From Streptomyces actinomycinicus (GTDB lineage: Bacteria; Actinomycetota; Actinomycetes; Streptomycetales; Streptomycetaceae), in assembly GCF_016741775.1 (NCBI RefSeq), contig NZ_JAERRK010000017.1, positions 62,001 through 126,000 on the forward strand: a stretch of 64,000 nt of DNA, written 5' to 3'. Every line of letters begins with the position of its first letter. Position 1 is the stretch's first letter. Shown here one piece after another: positions 17,605-23,928 of the stretch. The notes beneath the pieces were generated by a model, which was given only the letters and a program-made list of their open reading frames with translations, made no database searches and was not told the origin of the DNA. The position numbers were made by a program, and so were the translations under genes.

Positions 17605-18102
17605 ATGGGGACGAATGGATCGACCATGCTCAAGCCGTTACGGCAGGGCCTTCCGCCGCTTGATCCCGCGGCCGTGTCCGATGCCGCCTCCTGTGCCCTG
17701 CCCGCCCGGTTCGAAGCGGTCCGCGAGGCCCGGCGCTTCACCCGCGGCACCCTCGACCGGTGGGACGTCGGCGACCGTTTCGACGACATATGCCTCGTCG
17801 TCTCCGAACTCGTCACCAACGCCCTGCGCCACGCGGTGCCGGCCGGCGAGTGCCGCGGCGGTGAGCAGAGCCCGTGCGTGCGGCTGCATCTGATGCGCTG
17901 GAGCGAGCGGCTGGTGTGCGCGGTGCGCGACCCGAGCCACGAGACCCCGGTCCCGCGGGACTCGGACGACTTCTCCGCCGAGTCGGGCCGCGGGCTGTTC
18001 CTGGTCGAATCCTTCGCCGACAGCTGGGGCTGGCACCCGCTCGCGGGCAGCCTCGACGGCAAGGTGGTCTGGGCGCTGTTCCGGCTCCGGACGGCCTGCT
18101 GA
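17605..18102 (+). CDS. ATP-binding protein, anti-sigma-factor-like (HATPase_c, RsbW type)
   Basis: Small single-domain GHKL ATPase of 165 residues. The N box VVSELVTNALRHA and the glycine-containing ESGRGLFLVESFADSWGW (G1/G2 region) are clear. Proteins of this type act as anti-sigma kinases or as partners of XRE/DUF397 pairs. The ATG at 17605 has CGGGAG at about eight bases; a GTG at 17596 is possible. It is flanked by the XRE regulator and the DUF397 gene. No cognate sigma factor is in the window. Confidence 0.85.
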   Translation: MGTNGSTMLKPLRQGLPPLDPAAVSDAASCALPARFEAVREARRFTRGTLDRWDVGDRFDDICLVVSELVTNALRHAVPAGECRGGEQSPCVRLHLMRWSERLVCAVRDPSHETPVPRDSDDFSAESGRGLFLVESFADSWGWHPLAGSLDGKVVWALFRLRTAC

Positions 18103-18237
18103 CCGGGTACGGACGCCTGCGGACGCCCGGGTCTACGCGCGTACACCCGTCGCAGGAAGCTCCCACTGCAGCGGAGCGCCCGGCGGAGCCACGCCCGACA
18201 TCGTTGCCACCCGGCTCTCGCGACGGGCGCGCCGCCC

Positions 18238-18507
18238 TCAGCTCACTATCAGATGGTCGAACTCGCCGTCCTTGATCCCGAGCAGCATCGCCTCGATCTC
18301 CGCACGCGTGTAGACGAGCGCCGGCCCGTCCGGGAAGCGCGAGTTGCGCACGGCGACGTCACCCCCCGGCAGCCGCGCGAACTCCACGCAGGAGCCCTGC
18401 GAGTTGCTGTGCCTGCTCTTCTGCCAGGCCACGCCGCCCAGCTGCGTGGCAGCCATGCCGTTGTACACGTCGTACCCCCCGTACACGCCGTCAACGTCGC
18501 GGTCCAC
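18238..18507 (-). CDS. DUF397 domain protein
   Basis: Eighty-nine-residue protein with the DUF397 signature WQKSRHSNSQGSCVEFA and VRNSRFPDGPALVYTRAE. Family members are usually encoded beside an XRE regulator and are thought to bind or modulate it, in some cases in a toxin-antitoxin-like way. The stop codon is followed by a 135-bp gap to the convergent ATP-binding gene. It shares a 17-bp upstream element with that gene. Confidence 0.9.
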   Translation of the reverse strand: MDRDVDGVYGGYDVYNGMAATQLGGVAWQKSRHSNSQGSCVEFARLPGGDVAVRNSRFPDGPALVYTRAEIEAMLLGIKDGEFDHLIVS

Positions 18508-18600
18508 AGGTCGCTCCCCGCTGGTGCACTGGCTGGTGTGGCCATAGATGCTGTAGTCAACTGACCCGGATCATAGCTCTGTTCATGTGCACTTGCATGA

Positions 18601-18617
18601 GCAGATGCACGTGCACG
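18601..18617 (-). promoter_or_regulatory. 17-bp shared promoter element, copy upstream of the DUF397 gene
   Basis: The minus strand reads CGTGCACGTGCATCTGC from 18617 to 18601, 93 bp before the DUF397 start. It is identical to 17503-17519 and followed by further TGCA repeats (ATGCAAGTGCA). Confidence 0.65.
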
Positions 18618-18653
18618 GGGGGTGGTTCCGCGGTTACAGCTTTGACGTCCGCT

Positions 18654-19115
18654 TTACCCAAGCCGTTCCAGCGCCTGCCCCAGAGCAGGCAGGACATGCT
18701 CCCGCCAGCCCCCGCCCATGATCGTGCGAGCCATCATCTGAGCCGGATCGTCCGGATCGAATCCCTCGTGCACTAGGAAGAGACGCGTACCGCGCCCCTC
18801 ATGTTCCAGGGTCCAGGTGACGGTCCAGTCCGCCGGGTTGGCCGGATCGGCATCCGCCCAGCGGAGGGACAGCATCCGCTCGGTGTCGTAGGCCAGCACC
18901 TCGACCTCTACGACACCGGAGAAACGGGAGTTGGGACGCGGGACGGAGGTCATCCGGTACCGGTGGCCGACCTGGAGCCGGAAGTCCTCGGCACCGGGCA
19001 TCTGCCATTCGGCGAGCAGTCCGGGCTCGGTGAGGGCCCTCCAGACCTTGGCGGGCGGGTGCGGGAAGAACTGGTCGACACGGACGGTGGTCAGGTCGTC
19101 AGGGGCTGGGCTCAT
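18654..19115 (-). CDS. SRPBCC (AHSA1-like) ligand-binding protein
   Basis: START/Bet v1-fold protein of 153 residues, opening with the typical PHPPAKVWRALTEPGLLAEW and containing WTVTWTLEHEGRGTRL. These proteins bind small hydrophobic ligands, and partners of ArsR regulators may act in stress sensing. Its start overlaps the ArsR stop by 4 bp (ATGA), indicating translational coupling. It is the third gene of the VOC-ArsR-SRPBCC operon. The ligand is unknown. Confidence 0.85.
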   Translation of the reverse strand: MSPAPDDLTTVRVDQFFPHPPAKVWRALTEPGLLAEWQMPGAEDFRLQVGHRYRMTSVPRPNSRFSGVVEVEVLAYDTERMLSLRWADADPANPADWTVTWTLEHEGRGTRLFLVHEGFDPDDPAQMMARTIMGGGWREHVLPALGQALERLG

Positions 19116-19459
19116 GGCTGGTCATCGTCGGGCATGCGGTCGAGCAGGGCGCCGAGGCCGGTCAGCCGGCCGCGCCAGAACCGCTCGTACGGATGGAGCC
19201 AGTCCTGCACATCGGCGAGCGGGGCCGCTTCGAGGCGGTAGATGCGCTGCCGGCCGGAGCGCTGCTCGGAAACGAGACCGGCCTCCCGGAGCACCTTGAG
19301 GTGTTCGGAGAGGCTCGGGCGACGCATGTCGAAGTGCTCGGCGAGCGCCTGCACGGGCTGCGGGCCGCGTTCGCGCAGCAGCCGCAGCACCTCGCGGCGC
19401 GTGGCGTTGGCCAGGGCGGCGAAGACACGGTCCTCGGCGGCGGTACCCGTCCCGTTCAT
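19112..19459 (-). CDS. ArsR-family winged-helix repressor
   Basis: The 115-residue protein is one winged-helix domain: VFAALANATRREVLRLL, then the recognition region RRPSLSEHLKVLREAGLV and the wing SGRQRIYRLEA. It has no obvious cysteine-rich metal site, so it is probably a non-metal SmtB/ArsR type, of the kind that commonly pairs with SRPBCC proteins. It sits between the VOC gene (7 bp upstream) and the SRPBCC gene (4-bp overlap). The inverted repeat in the operon promoter is the natural candidate target. Confidence 0.9.
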   Translation of the reverse strand: MNGTGTAAEDRVFAALANATRREVLRLLRERGPQPVQALAEHFDMRRPSLSEHLKVLREAGLVSEQRSGRQRIYRLEAAPLADVQDWLHPYERFWRGRLTGLGALLDRMPDDDQP

Positions 19460-19466
19460 GAAGCGC

Positions 19467-19841
19467 TCAGAAGCCTTCCTTCTCCGTCAGCAGCATCAGA
19501 CCGTTGCCGTCGGGGTCCGTGAAGGAGGCCATCCGCCCCCAGGGGAGTTCGTCCGGCCCCTGCACGGGGGTGCCGGCCGCGGTGAGCCGGGCGCAGTCCG
19601 CGTCGACGTCGGTCGTGACCAACATGATCCCCCGCGCGGAGCCGGCCTCGAAACCGCCCATGCCAGGACCCGAGAGCGTGAAGACGGTCTGCGCACCTTC
19701 GGGGGCCACCTGCAGCCAGCGGCCCTGGGGCATGTCCCGGTCGGCGGTCACCTCCATGCCGAGGACGTCCGTGTAGAAGCGCAGGGCGCGGTCCTGGTCG
19801 GAGACGGGAAGCGTGACGAAGGAGGCGTGCGTGATGGTCAT
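19467..19841 (-). CDS. VOC-family (glyoxalase/bleomycin-resistance) protein
   Basis: A 124-residue vicinal oxygen chelate fold protein, with the paired motifs ASFVTLPVSDQDRALRFY and ASFTDPDGNGLMLL. Members include dioxygenases, isomerases and drug-binding proteins. The ATG at 19841 lies only 7 bases from a -10 element and has no Shine-Dalgarno, so the mRNA is probably leaderless. First gene of the VOC-ArsR-SRPBCC operon. The substrate cannot be told. Confidence 0.88.
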   Translation of the reverse strand: MTITHASFVTLPVSDQDRALRFYTDVLGMEVTADRDMPQGRWLQVAPEGAQTVFTLSGPGMGGFEAGSARGIMLVTTDVDADCARLTAAGTPVQGPDELPWGRMASFTDPDGNGLMLLTEKEGF

Positions 19842-19847
19842 ACCGAG

Positions 19848-19896
19848 AGGATAGGTAGGTATTCTCCTACGCGTCAACCGTAGGAGGATCCCTACC
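19848..19896 (-). promoter_or_regulatory. Leaderless promoter of the VOC-ArsR-SRPBCC operon inside an 18-7-18 inverted repeat
   Basis: On the minus strand TTGACG (19877-19872) and TATCCT (19853-19848) are separated by 18 bp. Six bases separate the -10 from the ATG at 19841. Arms 19854-19871 and 19879-19896 are inverted repeats matching at 16 of 18 positions; one arm fills the whole spacer and the -35 lies across the loop. A repressor bound here would block RNA polymerase directly. Confidence 0.75.
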
Positions 19897-20208
19897 CATA
19901 CCCCTTCACCTGCCGCTGTACAGCAATAAGGGCCATCTCGCCCGCGTTCCCTCACGGGCCGCGCCGGCAGCCGTTGCTGCTGTGCGGTGATCCGAGTGCC
20001 CCGCCGGCCGCGGATGTTGCCGCGGCCGGAGAGCCTCCGCGGCACGCGCGGCGCTAGCGGACTGGCCGCGCGGCCGTCTCAGCCTGCGCCGGCTCGCCCA
20101 CCGGGGCTTCCTGCCCGGCGTCCGGAAGTCCTCCTGGTGAGTGTGCTGGTAGCTTGCGAGCGGGCCGTCCGGCCAGGGCGGCCGGCCGCTACCGCTCGGG
20201 AGCTTCCG

Positions 20209-20934
20209 GTGACTACTGCGAGTGCTTCAGGTGTTTCGACCGCGTCGGCCGCTGCCGCTTGTGCCGCCGCGTCGGCCGCTGCTGGTTCCGTTTCCGTGTC
20301 GGCCGCTGCTGGCTCCGTACCCCTGTCCGCCGCTGCCAATTCCGTTCCCGTGTCGGCCGCTGCCGGTTCCGTTCCCGTGTCGGCTGACGGTGGGTCGGTG
20401 ACCGCAACGGCTGCTGGCACCTCGGCGGCCGCTCCGGGGAGTGCTGTGGCCGGGGCGCGGCGGCTGGTGCGGGTGGGGGCGCTGGCCGCAGGGCTGGTGG
20501 GCGCGGTGGCGCTGACGGCTTGCAGCGGTGACGGCTCCGGGGACGGGGACCGTTCCTCCGCCGCGCCGAGCGCGACCACGGCCACGGGCCCGGCGCCCTC
20601 CCCGTCCGTGTCCGGTGCGTCCGCGACGCTCCAGGGCAGCTGGATCACCACCGCCGACGGCAAGATCGTGGCCCTGGTGATCACCGGCAAGCAGGCGGGA
20701 ATCCTCGCGACCGGTGGGAGCATGTGCAGCGGGACCGTGGGCGCCGAGGGCGGCATGCAGATGATCCATCTGGAGTGCGCCGACGGCGGCAAGGACCGGG
20801 CCATCGGCATGGTGGACTCGGTGACCGACAAGACCCTCAAGGTCACCTGGTCGGGCAAGGCCGGCCAGGAGACGTACACCAAGGCCGAGGGCGGGAAGCT
20901 GCCGTCCGGGTTCCCGAGCCACCTGAAGCAGTGA
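20209..20934 (+). CDS. Putative lipoprotein with N-terminal Ala/Ser/Val repeats before the signal peptide
   Basis: The product ends in a secreted domain of about 120 residues (LQGSWITTADGKIVALVITG onward) of unknown function. A hydrophobic signal segment closes in the lipobox VALTAC, so the mature protein should be lipid-anchored. With the GTG at 20209 (GGGAG six bases upstream) about 80 residues precede the signal peptide, including five 9-residue AAAGSVPVS-like repeats. A shorter start at GTG 20446 (GGGGAG, four bases) would give a normal signal peptide. I list the longer form because its ribosome site is better spaced; the start is uncertain. Confidence 0.65.
   Translation: MTTASASGVSTASAAAACAAASAAAGSVSVSAAAGSVPLSAAANSVPVSAAAGSVPVSADGGSVTATAAGTSAAAPGSAVAGARRLVRVGALAAGLVGAVALTACSGDGSGDGDRSSAAPSATTATGPAPSPSVSGASATLQGSWITTADGKIVALVITGKQAGILATGGSMCSGTVGAEGGMQMIHLECADGGKDRAIGMVDSVTDKTLKVTWSGKAGQETYTKAEGGKLPSGFPSHLKQ
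20248..20382 (+). repeat. 27-bp tandem repeat, five copies
   Basis: Five units at 20248, 20275, 20302, 20329 and 20356, the first most diverged. In the lipoprotein frame each encodes a 9-residue AAAGSVPVS-like unit, and many differences between units are silent or conservative. Confidence 0.85.
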
Positions 20935-20976
20935 ATTCGGGGAGCCTCCCGAACGCACCGGGCGGTGCCGACGCAG

Positions 20977-20999
20977 GCCCGGGTACGCCTCGCCCGGGC
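20977..20999 (+). terminator. Hairpin downstream of the first lipoprotein gene
   Basis: GCCCGGG (20977-20983) pairs with CCCGGGC (20993-20999) around a 9-base loop, 43 bp after the stop codon and before the next lipoprotein gene. Confidence 0.5.
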
Positions 21000-21122
21000 G
21001 GTCGTCGCCGGCCGGGCGGGCACACCGGTTCCGGCTGTCGTCGCAGAGGGGCGCGCGAGCGGGCCCCCGACGCAGGGGCCATGATGCAGGGACACCGTCA
21101 TCACGTGGACAGGGACCTGCTC

Positions 21123-21638
21123 ATGCGCGCCATTCCGCTCACCGTCACCGCCCTCGCCGCCGCCCTGCTGCTGACCTCCTGTGACGACGGCGGGAGCAAG
21201 AACGGCGACAGCGCCGGCTCGGCCTGTGAGATCGGCGGGGTCTCGGTGCAGATCGGGTCGGCGAGCGTGGCCCCCGCCGCCGGGGACACCGGCGAGATCC
21301 CCGTCAGCATCACCAACCAGAGCGCCCCCTGCACCCTGGACCACTTCGCGCACGTCTCGCTGGACTCCGGCGCCGCCGACACCGCCGTACCCGTCCTCAA
21401 GGGCGCGAAGGCGCAGCAGCTCAAGCTCGCCAAGGGCGACTCCGCGTCCTTCTCCATCGGCTACGTGCGCGGCAAGGACGGCGACAAGAACACCGTGGCG
21501 GCGAAGACCGTGAAGATCAGCCTGCCCGGCTCGGACACCACCCGCAGCTTCCCCTGGTCGTACGGCCCGGTCGCGGGCAAGGCCGACGGGAGCGGGCCGG
21601 ACGCCTCCGTGAGCGCCTTCCAGCAGGTCGGCGACTGA
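21123..21638 (+). CDS. DUF4232-type secreted lipoprotein
   Basis: The 171-residue precursor has a short signal peptide, MRAIPLTVTALAAALLLTSC, whose cysteine is the lipidation site. After a Gly/Ser/Asp linker comes a beta-rich domain with CEIGGVSVQIG and NQSAPCTLDHFAHVSL, two cysteines that could form a disulphide, typical of DUF4232 proteins. The function is unknown. The ATG at 21123 has AGGGAC nearby; an upstream GTG at 21105 would add six residues. It converges on the DUF2786 gene with only 3 bp between stops. Confidence 0.8.
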   Translation: MRAIPLTVTALAAALLLTSCDDGGSKNGDSAGSACEIGGVSVQIGSASVAPAAGDTGEIPVSITNQSAPCTLDHFAHVSLDSGAADTAVPVLKGAKAQQLKLAKGDSASFSIGYVRGKDGDKNTVAAKTVKISLPGSDTTRSFPWSYGPVAGKADGSGPDASVSAFQQVGD

Positions 21639-21641
21639 CCC

Positions 21642-22751
21642 TCATTCCAGTCGCGGGCGGGCTCTGACCTGCGCACGGTCCGCGGCGCGGGCGCCCTCGG
21701 TCCAGCCCGCCGCGTCGCTGACGCCGCGCAGCCGGGTCGTGGTGGTCTCCGGGAACATGCGCTCCAGCCGGCCGGTGACGGCTATGTCACGGGTGGCCAG
21801 CACCGGCAGCAGGTCCTGGGTCACCTGGGTCTCGGCCACGGCGGCGAGCCGGTCGCCGACGCGGTGCACGTAGGCCGCCAGGAACGACTGCCTGAAGGTC
21901 TTGGTCCGCTTGCGGCCACCGGCCCGCTGGGCCGCCTCCGCCCTGGTCATCGCATGCGTGGCCTGCACCAGCAGCGAGGTGTAGAGCAGCTCGACCGACT
22001 CCAGGTCCGCCTCGAAGCCGACGACCGTGGAGAAGCCGAGCGATTCGTTCCACACGGCGCGGCAGTGGTTCGCCGTCGCCACGGCGTCCAGCAGGACCGC
22101 CTTGGCCTGCTCGTACGGCGGCTCGACCCCGATGCGGCAGGCGCCGGGTGCGTCGGGGGCAGGGGCTTCGGCGGCGAGCAGTGCCTCGTCCACGCTGTGC
22201 CGGGCCATCAGCTCCTGTGCCTTCGCGCTGAGCGCCTCCGCCTCCTCCGGATAACCGGTCGCCTCGGCCTTGGCGAGCAGCGCGCGGATGCGGGCGAGCA
22301 TGCGGGAGGCGCCGGGGCCCGGGGCGCGGCGGGACTCGTCCTCCAGGGGCTCCAGCGTGGGCAGCCGCAGCAGCAGCCGGTACAGCTCCAGCGTGGCCGT
22401 GGCCCGCGAGAAGCGGTCGGCCGTGCGCTCGGGACCCGTGGGCAGCGCGGCCAGCTGGTCGGCCCAGCGGCGGCCGCGCGGGCGGTCCCGCCCGGACTGG
22501 GCGCGGATCAGCGCGGCGGCCAGGCCGGCATGCACGTCGTCCAGCTCGCGCCGCACCAGCCGTACGACATCGGCGGGCTGCCAGCCGCGCTGCCAGGCCG
22601 ACGCCACGAAGTCCTCGCCGCGGCGCGCGAGTTCGGCGTCGGCGGCCGGGTCGGCGGCGAGCAGGGAGGCGCCCGTGTCGAGGCCGGTGTCGGTGTCGTC
22701 GTAGAGGGCGGCCCGGAAGGCCCGCTCGACGGTGCTGGGAGTGCTGGTCAC
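21642..22751 (-). CDS. DUF2786 domain protein
   Basis: A 369-residue protein with the DUF2786 segment RMLARIRALLAKAEATGYPEEAEALSAKAQELMARHSVDE (shown here as one stretch only by its ends RMLARI and HSVDE) near residues 145-185. A C-terminal helical domain follows (RTKTFRQSFLAAYVHRVGDRL). The function is unknown; the family is widespread in actinobacteria and phages. The GTG at 22751 gives VTSTPSTVERAF; the ribosome site is weak. It is divergent from the Clp_N gene, and the two share a 150-bp promoter region. Confidence 0.8.
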   Translation of the reverse strand: MTSTPSTVERAFRAALYDDTDTGLDTGASLLAADPAADAELARRGEDFVASAWQRGWQPADVVRLVRRELDDVHAGLAAALIRAQSGRDRPRGRRWADQLAALPTGPERTADRFSRATATLELYRLLLRLPTLEPLEDESRRAPGPGASRMLARIRALLAKAEATGYPEEAEALSAKAQELMARHSVDEALLAAEAPAPDAPGACRIGVEPPYEQAKAVLLDAVATANHCRAVWNESLGFSTVVGFEADLESVELLYTSLLVQATHAMTRAEAAQRAGGRKRTKTFRQSFLAAYVHRVGDRLAAVAETQVTQDLLPVLATRDIAVTGRLERMFPETTTTRLRGVSDAAGWTEGARAADRAQVRARPRLE

Positions 22752-22790
22752 GCCGTCGATCGTGCCATGCGGCACCGACAGCCGGGACGG

Positions 22791-22811
22791 TCGTCCACAG
22801 CCTGTGGACAA
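22791..22811. promoter_or_regulatory. Perfect palindrome made of two DnaA-box-like sites
   Basis: GTCCACAG-C-CTGTGGAC (22793-22809) is a perfect 8-1-8 palindrome. Its two sides extend to TCGTCCACA and, on the other strand, TTGTCCACA, the Streptomyces DnaA-box consensus. It lies 40 bp upstream of the DUF2786 start. Function not proven. Confidence 0.4.
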
Positions 22812-22855
22812 GGGGGGCGGCGCGTGGCGCCTCGAGCCGGATGAGAAGCGACTGA

Positions 22856-22896
22856 CAACCATTGGTTGACGCCCCATGAAGCGCAACCTACGGTTG
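22856..22896 (+). promoter_or_regulatory. Clp_N gene promoter with two CAACC-N3-GGTTG operators
   Basis: CAACC-ATT-GGTTG (22856-22868) and CAACC-TAC-GGTTG (22884-22896) are two matching inverted repeats 28 bp apart. TTGACG (22866-22871), a 17-bp spacer and TACGGT (22889-22894) form a plausible promoter whose -35 and -10 each overlap one box. Seven bases separate the -10 from the ATG at 22902, so the transcript is probably leaderless. Confidence 0.7.
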
Positions 22897-22901
22897 ACAG
22901 C

Positions 22902-23648
22902 ATGGCGACCAATCCGAACATCACGGCATCCGTACGCCTCGACGACCTCATCAAGGCGATCAAGAAGGTTCACCCCGAACCCCTCGACCAACTCCAGGAC
23001 GCGGTGATCGCCGCCGATCACCTCGGTGACGTGGCCGACCATCTCATCGGGCACTTCGTCGACCAGGCACGGCGCTCGGGCGCGTCCTGGACCGACATCG
23101 GACGGAGCATGGGCGTCACCCGGCAGGCGGCGCAGAAGCGGTTCGTACCCAAGGAGTCCGCCGAGCTGGACCCCGGCCAGGCGTTCGGCCGGTACAGCCA
23201 GCGCGCACGGAACGTGGTCATGGCCGCGCACAACGAGGCGCTGGCCGCCCGCAACGCCGAGGGCCGCCCCGAGCATCTGGTCCTCGGCCTGCTGGCCGAG
23301 CCGGAGAGCCTGGCCGCGAAGGCGATCACCGATCAGGGTGTCCCGCTGGACTCCGTGCGCCGGGCCGCGACCGCAGCGCTGCCGCCCCCCGCGGCCGACG
23401 TCCCCGACCTCGTCCCCTACGGCCCGGAGGCCAAGAAGGCCCTGGAACTGACCTTCCGCGAGGCCCTGCGCCTCGGCCACGACTACATCGGCACCGAGCA
23501 CCTCCTGCTGGCCCTGCTGGAGCACGAGAACGGCCGGGGCGTCCTCAGCGGTCTCGGCATCACCAAGCCCGCCACCGAGGAGTACGTCAGCAAGGTGCTG
23601 GCACTGCTGCTGGAGCAGCAGCCGGGGGCGGACGACTCCTCGAAGTAG
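22902..23648 (+). CDS. HTH plus Clp_N domain protein without AAA+ module
   Basis: The 248-residue protein begins with a helical segment carrying a helix-turn-helix (WTDIGRSMGVTRQAAQKRF, about residues 65-85). It continues with two Clp N-terminal repeats: RYSQRARNVVMAAHNEAL with HLVLGLLAEPE, and LELTFREALRLGHDYIGTEH with LLLALLEHE. No Walker motifs or ClpP-docking loop are present, so it is not a chaperone ATPase. It is most likely a DNA-binding regulator or an adaptor using the Clp_N fold for recognition. No Shine-Dalgarno precedes the ATG; see the leaderless promoter. Confidence 0.85.
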   Translation: MATNPNITASVRLDDLIKAIKKVHPEPLDQLQDAVIAADHLGDVADHLIGHFVDQARRSGASWTDIGRSMGVTRQAAQKRFVPKESAELDPGQAFGRYSQRARNVVMAAHNEALAARNAEGRPEHLVLGLLAEPESLAAKAITDQGVPLDSVRRAATAALPPPAADVPDLVPYGPEAKKALELTFREALRLGHDYIGTEHLLLALLEHENGRGVLSGLGITKPATEEYVSKVLALLLEQQPGADDSSK

Positions 23649-23733
23649 CCGGTGATCGTCGGGAGACGGCGCCGGGGAGTGGGGCTCGGCCGGCCGGGAG
23701 CGACGGCGGGCGCGCGCGGCCGGCCGAGCCGGG

Positions 23734-23877
23734 AGTAGCCCTGGACGGTTGCGGGAAGTAGCCGTGGACGGCTTCGGAAGTAGCCGTGGGACGGCATCGA
23801 GGAGTAGCCCCGGACGGCTTCGGGAAGTAGCCGTGGACTGCTTCGGCGAGTAGCACCGGAAGTAGCCTCGGAGGGGG
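23734..23877. repeat. Degenerate 22-24-bp tandem array, about six copies
   Basis: Units beginning AGTAGCC start at 23734, 23757, 23779, 23803, 23826, 23849 (truncated) and 23861. The core GAAGTAGCCG is also the end of the Clp_N gene (Lys-stop plus following bases). The array fills most of the 280-bp gap before the polymerase gene. Confidence 0.85.
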
Positions 23878-23928
23878 CGAAGTCGCAGGTCAGGGCGATT
23901 GTCAGACCCTCCTGCCACACTCGCAGTC

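Noticed and set aside
18585..18776. Small cysteine-rich plus-strand frame (MCTCMSRCTCTGG)
   Set aside because: The cysteines come from the TGCA repeats of the regulatory element, and the rest is antisense to the SRPBCC gene.
22902..23648. ClpC or ClpA chaperone
   Set aside because: Only the N-terminal Clp_N repeats are present; no Walker A/B or AAA+ module.
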